64,000 nucleotides of DNA from Tolypothrix tenuis PCC 7101 (GTDB taxonomy: Bacteria; Cyanobacteriota; Cyanobacteriia; Cyanobacteriales; Nostocaceae): the NCBI RefSeq assembly GCF_002368295.1, contig NZ_AP018248.1, forward strand, positions 434,001 through 498,000, read 5' to 3'. The notes beneath the pieces are model-generated. The model was not told where the DNA came from and searched no databases. It saw only the letters and a list, made by a program, of their open reading frames with translations. Positions within the stretch are counted from its first letter, which is position 1. Every line of letters starts with the position of its first letter. This document shows positions 54,392 through 63,279 of the stretch, piece after piece. Made by a program: the position numbers and the translations under genes.

Positions 54392-54951
54392 TCCTCACAT
54401 CTAGTTAAGAAAACTCCAAAGAACAAACTGTACATCTCATATTTAAGATGTAGATGCTACTCACGCAAGCTACAGAAAGATGATAGTTACTTAAAAATAG
54501 GTAACTACTAGTTCAATTCTGATTATTTGCACGGTTTTACTAATTAACTTCGCAACACAGCGTTATCTGATTTTTTGATAGTTTCGTCTGTCTCAACTGC
54601 ATTTTGCTTTTCTCAAAATACATGCATGAGAAGTTGCAGTTTCATCCATTTAATGTTCTATAGGCATTGCACACTAACTGCTTAAAGCCTGTCACCTGGA
54701 TTTTTGGTCTAAGTATATGATGCTTATACATCTAAAGATCTATCGGATTTACGTATTTTAGCATATTGACCCCATAATCTTCTTATGAAGGCTTTCACCA
54801 TTAGCAAAGGTTGAGTTAAAATCGGTAAAAATTTAGGTTAAGGCGTTCTCTTACCGCTTTTTTGTGAGGCTATTCGTTGTAAACGCAGAGTTTTGCGGAA
54901 TTTGATTAGTAACAAACTTGTAAATTATGTAATTAATCCGGAGCAGATTAC
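54392..54951. other. Intergenic region without recognised features
   Basis: 560 bases between divergent genes. There is no convincing coding frame or RNA. The last 20 bases contain GGAG before the GTG start of the HAD gene. Confidence 0.5.
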
Positions 54952-55650
54952 GTGATTAATTTTAACCAGTACAAGGTTTTAACTTTCGATTGTTATGGCA
55001 CTTTAATAGATTGGGAAAGTGGAATTTTAGCAGCATTTAAGCAATTTTTGACTAAGCACAAGCAGAATTTAGATGATGAAACAATTTTGCAGCTTTTTGC
55101 ACAATTTGAGTCAGAAATTCAAAAAGGAGAATATCTCACGTATAAAGAAGTTCTGAGAAAAGTAGTTGAAAGATTTGGTGAGCAATTTGGATTTGCACCT
55201 AATAGCGAAGAATTATACTCTCTAAGCAATTCAATTAAGAATTGGCTACCTTTCCCTGATACGGTAGAGGCGTTAAAATCTCTGAAACACCATTTTAAAC
55301 TGGCAATTATTTCTAATGTAGATGACAATTTATTTGCTGATTCTACAAAACACTTAAAAGTTGATTTTGATTGGATAATTACAGCGGAGCAAGTAAAGAG
55401 CTACAAACCTGCTCTGAATAACTTTAAAGCCGCAATCCACAGAATTGGGATACCTAAAGAACAAATATTGCACGTTGCTTGTAGCGTTTATCATGACATT
55501 ATTCCCGCCCAATCTTTAGGAATATCAACAGTTTGGGTTAACCGCAGAACCGGGAAAGACGGCGCTGGTGCTAACTTACCAGTATTTGCTCAAGCTGATT
55601 TAGAAGTTCCAAATTTACAAACCCTAGCTAATTTGAGTATGAATAAATAA
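54952..55650 (+). CDS. HAD-superfamily hydrolase (haloacid dehalogenase type II-like)
   Basis: The 232-residue protein has motif I LTFDCYGTLIDWESGILAAF (nucleophilic aspartate and second position), the four-helix cap, motif II AIISNVDDNLFADS, the lysine motif SYKPALNNF and a C-terminal SVYHDIIPAQSLGISTVWVN acidic motif. This arrangement is that of type II 2-haloacid dehalogenases, whose annotated members often act as small phosphatases instead. The start is GTG 54952 after CGGAGCAG. The substrate is not predictable. Confidence 0.88.
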   Translation: MINFNQYKVLTFDCYGTLIDWESGILAAFKQFLTKHKQNLDDETILQLFAQFESEIQKGEYLTYKEVLRKVVERFGEQFGFAPNSEELYSLSNSIKNWLPFPDTVEALKSLKHHFKLAIISNVDDNLFADSTKHLKVDFDWIITAEQVKSYKPALNNFKAAIHRIGIPKEQILHVACSVYHDIIPAQSLGISTVWVNRRTGKDGAGANLPVFAQADLEVPNLQTLANLSMNK

Positions 55651-55785
55651 GGAGCGATCGCAGTAAATAATTGACTAAAAAATATTAATTTAACGTAGGG
55701 TGTGTTATGCCGTAGGCTAACGCACCTGAATTTTTTGTTCTGCGTCGGTGCGTTGCGCTGCGCGACAATATATTTCAATATTATT

Positions 55786-56415
55786 TTAAGTTGTGAACCA
55801 GCTTAACCAAGCATCCCAATTTTGGACAATACTGGCAAATTCTGCATAACCAGCTTCTCTGGGATGCGCGCCATCATTAGCTTTGGCTTCAGCTAACCAA
55901 ATAGATGAATTAACTAAAGTAGAAAACACATCCAGATAAGGAATATCAAGTTCACGACAAACTAAAGCAAACTGCTGAGATTGATGAGCAATTTGTTGGT
56001 TTCTCTGTTCTTGATTTTCATCTCCACAAGGTGGTGGCCCTACCATTAAAACCGGATAAAGCTGCTTGGCTTCACTTAAAATAGTGTGAGTATTGTCTAG
56101 AGATTCTGTTAAGTCAATTCCTTGCTGCTTACCAGTCCATCCCGAATCATTTACGCCAAAAGAAAATACAACTCGACCGTCATATTCCGAAGCCAAGCGA
56201 TAGGAAACTTCTTTTCGCCAACGTTGCTTGAGAAATCGGCTAGTTTCAGCTCTCACGCCTAAATTATAGTAAGTAATCTCATATCCTCTTTGATGAGCAT
56301 TGGCGCATACTCTACCTGTCCATCCTAGAAAATCAGGATCGCCTATGCCATTAATAAAAGATTCACCGACGAAACAGATGCGGATTTCTTTTGGTTCGGA
56401 TTGTAATTTTGACAT
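55786..56415 (-). CDS. SGNH/GDSL-family hydrolase, 209 aa
   Basis: The block I start ICFVGESFINGIGDPDFLGW has GES in place of GDS. Block III has FSFGVNDSGWTGK with the GxND motif, and block V DGAHPREAGYAEFA has the catalytic D-x-x-H. These lipase/esterase-like enzymes deacylate lipids or glycans. There is no signal peptide, so it is probably cytosolic. It is convergent with the HAD gene. Confidence 0.85.
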   Translation of the reverse strand: MSKLQSEPKEIRICFVGESFINGIGDPDFLGWTGRVCANAHQRGYEITYYNLGVRAETSRFLKQRWRKEVSYRLASEYDGRVVFSFGVNDSGWTGKQQGIDLTESLDNTHTILSEAKQLYPVLMVGPPPCGDENQEQRNQQIAHQSQQFALVCRELDIPYLDVFSTLVNSSIWLAEAKANDGAHPREAGYAEFASIVQNWDAWLSWFTT

Positions 56416-56462
56416 TACCGTAGTGATGCAAAATATGCAAATTATTTTAAATAAAAATACAT

Positions 56463-56490
56463 AAAAAAAGAGGCAGATTATTCTACCTCT
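56463..56490 (-). terminator. Terminator of the rbcLXS operon
   Basis: On the minus strand AGAGGTAGA and TCTGCCTCT (one mismatch pair) form a stem with loop ATAA, followed by TTTTTT, about 60 bases after the rbcS stop. Confidence 0.8.
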
Positions 56491-56548
56491 CTGGGGGAAA
56501 TCAATAAACTAAGTAATGATTCCCCAAGATTAATTCAGCTTGCAAGCT

Positions 56549-56878
56549 TTAGTATCTGCTGGGTTTGTGAACGATGAAGCTGAGTACTTGGCACTGCTTG
56601 ATGTTGTCAAAACCTACAACACGGATATAGCAGTTGCTATATTGAGAACGGCAAGACTGAACTTCATTTAGTACTTCTTGAGTGGACTTAGCGCCAAACA
56701 AAGGCAGCTTCCACATTGTCCAGAAAAATTCGGTTGGCTCAGAATTTTCGTTAAACTCAACTGCTGGGATATAACCTTGATTCAGGATGTACTGAATTTG
56801 CTTGGCAATTTGCGCGTCAGACAGGGGAGGTAAGTAAGAAAGGGTTTCGTAACGACGCTCTTTTGGTAAAGTTTGCAT
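56549..56878 (-). CDS. rbcS: RuBisCO small subunit RbcS
   Basis: Small subunit of form IB RuBisCO, which fixes CO2 in the carboxysome. The 109 residues include the start ERRYETLSYLPPLSDAQIAK, the signature EFFWTMWKLPLFG, VLNEVQSCRSQYSNCYIRVV and GFDNIKQCQVLSFIV. It is the last gene of the operon, 41 bases after rbcX. Confidence 0.98.
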   Translation of the reverse strand: MQTLPKERRYETLSYLPPLSDAQIAKQIQYILNQGYIPAVEFNENSEPTEFFWTMWKLPLFGAKSTQEVLNEVQSCRSQYSNCYIRVVGFDNIKQCQVLSFIVHKPSRY

Positions 56879-56919
56879 AGCTGTTGATAATGGGTTGCGA
56901 TTTTTACTAAGTTGGTCGG

Positions 56920-57327
56920 CTAACTGGATAAGTTATCCAAGTTCGTATCTGAGCTTGTTTGCTGTTCTGATTGTAGACTGGGGTCTGATGTATCTATTTG
57001 AGTGATGCGTTCTAGATGCTGGCGACGCTGTTCCATATTGCCTTGCTGAATGCCAGTACGAACCATTTCTGGTAAAAAATCTGCGATTTCCTCAGCAAGA
57101 TGTTCTCTAACAGTCATGATCCGCAATGCTAAGTCTGGCTTTTCCTTTAACAATTGGGCAATATATGACTCTCCATCCTGAATTTTGCCAGCGGAGAAGT
57201 TATGTAGCCAAATTGCCAATGGAGGATTAGTTTCGCCTAGCTGTGCCAGTACCGTCCTTAGTGCCTGATAAGTCAGGTAACTTTGGATAGTCTTGGCTGT
57301 GTCTTTCGCAATTTGTTTTAGATTCAT
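56920..57327 (-). CDS. rbcX: RuBisCO chaperone RbcX
   Basis: RbcX is an arc-shaped homodimer that binds the C-terminal tail of RbcL and helps form L8S8 RuBisCO. It shows the helical core KDTAKTIQSYLTYQALRTVL and LGETNPPLAIWLHNFSAGKI-QDGE, then a helix with MRIMTVREHLAEEIADFLPE-like sequence. It lies between rbcL and rbcS, as usual in filamentous cyanobacteria. Confidence 0.97.
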   Translation of the reverse strand: MNLKQIAKDTAKTIQSYLTYQALRTVLAQLGETNPPLAIWLHNFSAGKIQDGESYIAQLLKEKPDLALRIMTVREHLAEEIADFLPEMVRTGIQQGNMEQRRQHLERITQIDTSDPSLQSEQQTSSDTNLDNLSS

Positions 57328-57428
57328 GCTTGACCCCAGCCTTATAAAGTATGAAGTATGAAGGATAAAGGACGAAATAATGGAGGTAATTTAACTCCAG
57401 CCTCTATCCATACCACTTTCAGCCTTTA

Positions 57429-58859
57429 TCAGACGGTATCCATTGCCTCGAATTCAAACTTGATTTCTTTCCACAGTTCGCAAGCAACTGCTAGTTCAGG
57501 AGACCACTTAGCAGCTTCACGGATAACATCGTTACCTTCACGAGCCAAGTTACGGCCTTCGTTACGAGCTTGGATACAAGCTTCCAAAGCCACGCGGTTA
57601 GCGGTTGCACCTGGTGCGTTACCCCAGGGGTGACCAAGAGTACCACCACCGAATTGTAGTACGGAGTCATCACCAAAGATTTCTACTAGTGCGGGCATGT
57701 GCCATACGTGGATACCACCGGAAGCAACTGCCATTACACCAGGCATAGAAGCCCAATCTTGGGTGAAGTAGATACCGCGAGACTTGTCTTGTTCAACATA
57801 GTTTTCGCGCAACAGGTCAACGAAGCCCATTGTGATGCCGCGTTCGCCTTCCAATTTACCAACAACTGTACCAGTGTGGATGTGGTCACCACCAGACATC
57901 CGCAGGGTCTTAGCCAAAACACGGAAGTGAATACCGTGGTTCTTTTGACGGTCGATTACAGCGTGCATCGCACGGTGAATGTGCAATAGAATACCGTTAT
58001 CACGGCACCAACGAGCCAATGTGGTGTTGGCGGTGAAACCTGCGGTTAGGTAGTCATGCATGATGATGGGCATTTTGAGTTCTTTAGCAAACTCAGCCCG
58101 TTGCAACATTTGTTCGCAGGTGGGGGCGGTAACGTTTAGGTAGTGACCTTTGATTTCGCCAGTTTCAGCTTGAGCTTTGTGGATAGCTTCTGCAACAAAC
58201 AAGAAGCGATCGCGCCACCGTTGGAATGGTGCAGAGTTGATGTTTTCGTCGTCTTTGGTGAAGTCCAAACCACCACGCAAACATTCGTATACAGCACGTC
58301 CGTAGTTTTTAGCAGACAGACCTAATTTGGGTTTGATTGTACAACCCAGCAAAGGACGACCGTATTTGTTTAATTTGTCACGCTCAACTTGGATACCGTG
58401 TGGAGGGCCTTGGAAGGTCTTCAAATAAGCAACAGGAATCCGCAAGTCTTCCAGACGCAATGCCCGTAATGCTTTAAAACCAAATACGTTACCTACAATA
58501 GAGGTCAACATATTGGTTACGGAGCCTTCCTCAAACAAATCTAGAGGATAAGCAACGTAAGCGATGTACTGGTTGTCTTCACCAGGAACGGGTTCGATGT
58601 CGTAGCAACGACCTTTGTAGCGGTCTAGGTCGGTGAGCAAGTCTGTCCATACGGTGGTCCATGTACCTGTAGAAGACTCAGCAGCTACAGCAGCACCAGC
58701 TTCTTCGGGTGGAACTCCAGGTTGGGGAGTCATCCGGAAAGCGGCCAGAACATCTGTATCTTTAGGTGTGTAATCAGGGGTGTAATAAGTTAGTCTGTAA
58801 TCTTTAACCCCAGCTTGATACCCAGCTTTAGACTGAGTCTTCGTTTGCGCGTAAGACAT
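57429..58859 (-). CDS. rbcL: RuBisCO large subunit RbcL
   Basis: Catalytic subunit of form IB RuBisCO. The 476 residues are of standard length. Visible are YYTPDYTPKDTDVLAAFRMT, the loop TIKPKLGLSAKNYGRAVYEC, the carbamylated-lysine motif GLDFTKDDENINS, HIHRAMHAVIDRQKNHGIHF, loop 6 GTVVGKLEGERGIT and the C-terminal IKFEFEAMDTV. It heads rbcL-rbcX-rbcS. A GC-rich hairpin lies in the leader. Confidence 0.99.
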   Translation of the reverse strand: MSYAQTKTQSKAGYQAGVKDYRLTYYTPDYTPKDTDVLAAFRMTPQPGVPPEEAGAAVAAESSTGTWTTVWTDLLTDLDRYKGRCYDIEPVPGEDNQYIAYVAYPLDLFEEGSVTNMLTSIVGNVFGFKALRALRLEDLRIPVAYLKTFQGPPHGIQVERDKLNKYGRPLLGCTIKPKLGLSAKNYGRAVYECLRGGLDFTKDDENINSAPFQRWRDRFLFVAEAIHKAQAETGEIKGHYLNVTAPTCEQMLQRAEFAKELKMPIIMHDYLTAGFTANTTLARWCRDNGILLHIHRAMHAVIDRQKNHGIHFRVLAKTLRMSGGDHIHTGTVVGKLEGERGITMGFVDLLRENYVEQDKSRGIYFTQDWASMPGVMAVASGGIHVWHMPALVEIFGDDSVLQFGGGTLGHPWGNAPGATANRVALEACIQARNEGRNLAREGNDVIREAAKWSPELAVACELWKEIKFEFEAMDTV

Positions 58860-58928
58860 ACTTTATCCTTCCAAGAAGTCACACTTTATTGCTTGCAAAT
58901 CACGCTGGGTGCAATTTCCCCCACCCGC

Positions 58929-58955
58929 TCTTTCCCCCTATAAGCGGGGGGAAGC
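58929..58955. promoter_or_regulatory. GC-rich hairpin in the rbcL leader region
   Basis: CTTTCCCCC and CGGGGGGAAG form a strong stem with loop TATAAG, about 75 bases upstream of the rbcL start. It is followed on the plus strand by AAAATTTTTTT. It may affect rbcL mRNA or terminate a transcript from the other side. Confidence 0.5.
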
Positions 58956-59124
58956 TCAAGAAAATTTTTTTGTTAGGGGTTGTCTATGGCAAAGGGTAGT
59001 GGTTTCGGTTTAGGAACATTTGGTAACCTATCCAAGACATGATTACCAACTTCCCTTAGAGATTCACACAACTGTGTGCTTCTAATCTTCCTCTTTCCCA
59101 GGCATATAAGTTCTTTTTATCTCT

Positions 59125-59313
59125 TTGTCTCACTCTTCTAATAAGTTGCCTGGCCAAATTTACCCTGCTGTTCTGCAAGGACGGCTTATACCCATTTTTC
59201 CTAAAGGAGGATCTAGGTATTTGGGTTGTTTCGCACATAAATCTGGTGCTTTCCTCATAAATTCAGGAAATGCTCAGACTTATTTGGCTTTGGTGGGTTT
59301 AGAGGAATGGTGA
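59125..59313 (+). CDS. Possible small protein upstream of rbcL, 62 aa
   Basis: The frame reads SNKLPGQIYPAVLQGRLIPI, FPKGGSRYLGCFAHKSGAFL and INSGNAQTYLALVGLEEW. The balanced composition looks protein-coding. It starts with TTG, has no clear ribosome-binding site and no family that I recognise. It is divergent from rbcL. It is either a real small conserved protein or chance. Confidence 0.35.
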   Translation: MSHSSNKLPGQIYPAVLQGRLIPIFPKGGSRYLGCFAHKSGAFLINSGNAQTYLALVGLEEW

Positions 59314-59484
59314 GCGCAAGACAAAAATTGCACACCACGTAATTTGTAGCTTGTCTCACAATATATCAAGAAATCAATAAGTTATACTTTGAAACTTTTT
59401 AACTTATATATTTAAATTTGTTATTACATAAAGTTTTAAACATTTTGTTAAGAATAGTTTACAAATGATCCCTTGAGGCTGTAA

Positions 59485-59575
59485 CGGGAATGGGTAATGG
59501 GTGATGGGTGATGGGTAACTGAGAAGACAAACACCAAACACCAAACACCAAACACCCAACATCAAATACCCAATT
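59485..59575. repeat. Heptamer tandem repeats (GGGTGAT and ACACCAA units)
   Basis: GGGTAATGGGTGATGGGTGA is followed by four copies of ACACCAA and then ACACCC. It is a short tandem repeat of the kind seen at 4.5 and 60.9 kb. Confidence 0.75.
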
Positions 59576-59763
59576 CCTGAGAAAAATTGCTACAGGCGTT
59601 TGAAAAACACTTGTTAGGGGAACACTGAGATTAATCCCCAGCCAATTTCAGCGACAGATATCTTTAGCGGTGGGAAAAAGGAATATCAATCTTTGAAAAC
59701 CCTTTCCCTGACTTCTGTAAGCAGCCTAATGGCTTGGGTACTGTCACTAAAGGGAATGTCACC

Positions 59764-60888
59764 GTGGTATTTTTTTATAAGCGTACTAATGTATTGATTA
59801 GTTCTATCCTGGCGGGATTAATCGTGCTGCCGAGTATTGGAATCGTCGCCTTGACAAATCCAGTCAGAGCGCAAAAAACTGCAAATCCTGCTCCAACACA
59901 AAAAAAACCGGAAACTAATTCATCTAAACCAACTCCTGCTTACCCTGCTTCTGCGCCACCTCCGCGAGTAGACCCATTACCAGATCAACGAGAATTACAA
60001 GAAAATGCAATAGAAACTGATTACCGTGTAACTAACTTGTTGGGAGATGTTACAGGCAATCTTTGGGTAGCTTCTTGGCGAGGCTTGTCGCATATTGACC
60101 CCAAAACAGGTAAAATATTGTCGCGCGTTAGTTTACCTAATGTGGCTATTAGTGCTTTAGCCCAAGATAAAGTAGGGCGTATCTGGGTAGGGAATTATGA
60201 GGGACTAATCCGTGTCGAACCCCGCACCAGCGAAATCACCGCGCAAAATTTATTTTTGCCCTCCAAACGGGTGTTATCACTATTAATTGACAAGCGGGGT
60301 TATTTGTGGGCAGGTACTGATAACGGTTTAGCCTTAATTAGCCCTGATCAAGGCTTAATTATGACCACGTTAAAAAATTTGCCCGGTGTTAGCGCCAACG
60401 CCCTAACTTTGGATGCTGATGGTCATTTGTGGGTTGGCACTTTAGATGGGCTGATCAGAGTGAATAGTGCAAATGCTTTGATTATGAAGCGGATTGCTGA
60501 TTTACCTGGCTCAACCGTGCAAGCTTTAGCTATTAGTCCAGAAGGGCTAATTTGGGCAGGAATGCCGAATAATTTGCTAGTAATTAACCCGAAAACAGGT
60601 GCTGTGTTGCGTTCTGTGACTCGCCTACGTGGGCGTAATGTGACGGCAGTGCGTTTTGCCCAAGATGGTAGTGTTTGGATCGGTACTAACAATGGTTTGT
60701 TACGATTAAATCCAAATACAGGAGCTGTATTAGACCAAGTTGCAGGGCTTCCTTCTAGCCGGGTACTTGCCCTTGCACCTGATATTGCCAATAAATTATG
60801 GATTGGCACTAGCGAAGGTCTAGCTTGGTTAATGCCCCAGGTGGGTACAGCAAAGCCCCATTTGGCTTTTAGTCGTGCTGTGAAGTAG
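59764..60888 (+). CDS. Exported beta-propeller protein with Reg_prop-like repeats
   Basis: The protein begins with a signal sequence (ISSILAGLIVLPSIGIVALT, cleavage near VRA-QK), a proline-rich linker (NPAPTQKKPETNSSKPTPAY), and then about seven to eight repeats from residue 95 to the end. Repeat words are LWVASWRGLSHIDPKTGKIL, IWVGNYEGLIRVEP, LWAGTDNGLALISP, LWVGTLDGLIRVN and VWIGTNNGLLRLNPNTGAVL. These are the W-x-GT-x-GL-x-x-hP repeats of two-component-regulator propellers, without a kinase. GTG 59764 has AAGGGA upstream; a TTG at 59734 is an alternative. Confidence 0.82.
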   Translation: MVFFYKRTNVLISSILAGLIVLPSIGIVALTNPVRAQKTANPAPTQKKPETNSSKPTPAYPASAPPPRVDPLPDQRELQENAIETDYRVTNLLGDVTGNLWVASWRGLSHIDPKTGKILSRVSLPNVAISALAQDKVGRIWVGNYEGLIRVEPRTSEITAQNLFLPSKRVLSLLIDKRGYLWAGTDNGLALISPDQGLIMTTLKNLPGVSANALTLDADGHLWVGTLDGLIRVNSANALIMKRIADLPGSTVQALAISPEGLIWAGMPNNLLVINPKTGAVLRSVTRLRGRNVTAVRFAQDGSVWIGTNNGLLRLNPNTGAVLDQVAGLPSSRVLALAPDIANKLWIGTSEGLAWLMPQVGTAKPHLAFSRAVK

Positions 60889-60930
60889 GGGGCTGGGGAC
60901 TGGGGACTGGGGACTGGGGACTGGGGATAA
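60889..60930. repeat. GGGGACT heptamer tandem repeat
   Basis: About five tandem copies of GGGGACT (GGGGACTGGGGACTGGGG and onward) directly follow the propeller stop. It is the same unit as at 4.5 kb. Confidence 0.85.
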
Positions 60931-61076
60931 GAAAAGAAGAATTGCTGATTTTACTGTTTCCTTGCAACTCTAATCTCTAATCCCTAGGCTCTAACCAATA
61001 AATGTTAACTTTTAACTTTAGCCTCTCATCTCTAAACTCTAGTCCCTAACCTTTAACATCTAAACCTCTGTTGAAA

Positions 61077-61850
61077 ATGGTAGTTACCACCCAAAAATTA
61101 ATTCAATGGAAACAACAAGGACGCTCAATTGTAGCGTTAACCGCTTGGGATTATGCGATCGCACAACTGCTCGATGCAGCTGGGGTAGACTTAATCCTGG
61201 TTGGGGATTCTATGTCTGTAATTCTTGGGTATGAAACAACGCTGCCAATTACTCTAGACGAAATGCTATACCACGCTAAAGCAGTGCGCCGTGGTGTAAA
61301 GCGGGCTTTGATAGTGGTAGATTTACCATTTTTGACCTATCAAGAAAGTCTGCAACAGGCTATGCATTCGGCTGGGTCGGTACTTAAGGAAACGGGCGCA
61401 CAAGCTGTCAAGTTGGAAGGTGGCTACCCGGCAATGGTAGAAACGATCGCACGTTTGGTGCAAGCTGGTATTCCCGTTATGGGTCATGTGGGTTTGACTC
61501 CCCAATCAGTTCATCAACTTGGGTTACGACAACAGGGTAAAACCCAAGAAAGCGCAGAGAGAATTTTAAATGAAGCGATCGCTCTCGAACAAGCAGGTGT
61601 ATTTGCGATCGTGTTAGAGCATATCCCCACCGATTTAGCATTGCAAATTACGCAAAAACTCAGTATTCCCACTATTGGTATTGGTGCAGGGATTCACTGT
61701 GATGGTCAAGTATTAGTTACTTCTGACGTTCTGGGGCTTGCAGAAAGGCATCCACCTTTTGCGAAAGTTTATACTAATTTGCGAGATACCATCACTCAAG
61801 CTGTACAAGACTATGCGCTAGAAGTGCGAGAGCGAAAATTTCCTTCTTAA
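61077..61850 (+). CDS. panB: Ketopantoate hydroxymethyltransferase PanB
   Basis: PanB transfers a hydroxymethyl group from methylene-THF to 2-ketoisovalerate, the first step of pantothenate synthesis. The 257 residues show the TIM-barrel signatures VALTAWDYAIAQLLDAAGVD, LILVGDSMSVILGYETTLPI, VVDLPFLTY, AVKLEGG, IPVMGHVGLTPQSVHQLGG-like sequence, IVLEHIP and TIGIGAGIHCDGQVLV. I use ATG 61077 rather than the TTG two codons earlier. Confidence 0.96.
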   Translation: MVVTTQKLIQWKQQGRSIVALTAWDYAIAQLLDAAGVDLILVGDSMSVILGYETTLPITLDEMLYHAKAVRRGVKRALIVVDLPFLTYQESLQQAMHSAGSVLKETGAQAVKLEGGYPAMVETIARLVQAGIPVMGHVGLTPQSVHQLGLRQQGKTQESAERILNEAIALEQAGVFAIVLEHIPTDLALQITQKLSIPTIGIGAGIHCDGQVLVTSDVLGLAERHPPFAKVYTNLRDTITQAVQDYALEVRERKFPS

Positions 61851-62753
61851 ATAGGAACTAAATAATAAGCTTTGGGAAAGGTGCGTTACACTTTGTTAAC
61901 GCATCCTACATGGCTGGGATTTTTTCATAAATTAGGCAAGTTCAAAGTTTTGTAGTTGCTTCAGTGATTAGCGAATGATAGTTTTAGCTAGAAGTTGCTT
62001 AGACAAAAAAATAGTAATTGCAGATAGATGTACAGCAACAGGCACCGCGAAAATTAATCAACTGCACGCATTCGCCGGTAGATTGCCATCACAACATCAG
62101 CAATTACTAGATATAGCTTGAGAGGAAATAAAGATAATAAATAAGTTGTTGGAAATAAAAGAAACTAGATTACGAAATGTCAATAGACTTGCAATTCTTA
62201 CCAATGACTAATGACAAATAACAGCCTTAACTAGTTATCTTGAATTCCACCGACCTATTTAATTGGTTTGAGCAATTTCAAACAAACTTATATTGATTAA
62301 GAAAATAAGCAATAAGGTAGATACAATCGTCTTTGCCAGACAGATGAGAATCTGTATACTACTACATAGTTGCATAAATAAATTTCAGATTCCCAACAGT
62401 GCAAAAGCCTATAATTCAGTGCTTATGACTTACTCTGTAGCGGCACTAGACTTTGATGATTAGTCTTAAAATTTAGGGAAAATTGCATGGATGTTGGATT
62501 TGGATGTGATCAATTTTCAGTAAGCAGAGTAGCCAACTCCTCCAAATCCATCAATTGACAAAACAAACCTAAACTAGAGTAGTTTTAGAGTAACAGCATT
62601 AAGTTGCTTAACTCTTGGTGGAATGGTACAAGTGATTCTTTAAGAAAATAGGTTGGGTACGTCTAAAAATTGAAGAATCATCTTTTCTCGAGCGAAGACA
62701 GATTCATTTCTCTGGAAGTATCAATTCTATTCTTAATGGGAAGATTGCAACCT
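61851..62753. other. Long intergenic region
   Basis: About 900 bases with no convincing coding frame. Near 61.88-61.91 kb there is GTGCGTTACACTTTGTTAAC-GCATCCTAC, a dispersed inverted repeat also seen at 38.56 and 55.70 kb. The remainder shows nothing recognisable. Confidence 0.5.
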
Positions 62754-63053
62754 TTAATTTTGCAAATCTGCGTATCTTTGTTCGAGACGAAAATCAGGTG
62801 CAGGCTCTAACTTGAGCCATTGTTTACGTTTAGTCTTATTCTTGAGAATATTTACATAATTATCAGCATAACGGAAAGCTGATGCACGGTCATAAGCAGC
62901 AATAGCTACGGCTTGGGAAAATACCTTTGTGGGGATTTCGTAGCCTGCAAATTTTTGCAATAAAACTAACAAATCTTCTTCAGTTACAGGTAAGGAAACT
63001 TCTTCTACCTGTTCGGGTTCGTTAAATATTTCTTCATTTAGCGCTTTGGACAT
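62754..63053 (-). CDS. Hypothetical protein, 99 aa
   Basis: A soluble acidic N-terminus (SKALNEEIFNEPEQVEEVSL) is followed by helices (LLVLLQKFAGYEIPTKVFSQ, AVAIAAYDRASAFRYADNYV) and a basic tail. No family is recognised. I start at 63053, inside the end of the preceding gene (20-base overlap), which suggests translational coupling. An ATG at 63083 would add ten residues. Confidence 0.6.
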   Translation of the reverse strand: MSKALNEEIFNEPEQVEEVSLPVTEEDLLVLLQKFAGYEIPTKVFSQAVAIAAYDRASAFRYADNYVNILKNKTKRKQWLKLEPAPDFRLEQRYADLQN

Positions 63054-63279
63054 TGAGTACCTCCCCAAAAGCATAAGATGCAAAACCTGTGATGAAATTT
63101 AGCTGTTGCTCACGAGTCTGTAGATTTACTGGGAGTTCATTACTAGAACATCCAATCTCCCGTAAAATTTCCAAGCAATAAGCACTCAGTTCAGGATATG
63201 AAGCTCGTTCCCAATTTCGAGCCACCTCTTTCGCTTTCTCCAGGTTGACTCGAATCACCGTCATTACAGGGCTTGTCAT
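63034..63279 (-). CDS. Hypothetical protein, 81 aa
   Basis: A small protein, largely helical (VNLEKAKEVARNWERASYPE, LSAYCLEILREIGCSSNELP, VNLQTREQQLNFITGFASYA). No family is recognised. It overlaps the downstream 99-aa gene and forms a two-gene unit with it. ATG at 63264 (MTVIRVNL) is an alternative start. Confidence 0.6.
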   Translation of the reverse strand: MTSPVMTVIRVNLEKAKEVARNWERASYPELSAYCLEILREIGCSSNELPVNLQTREQQLNFITGFASYAFGEVLNVQSAK

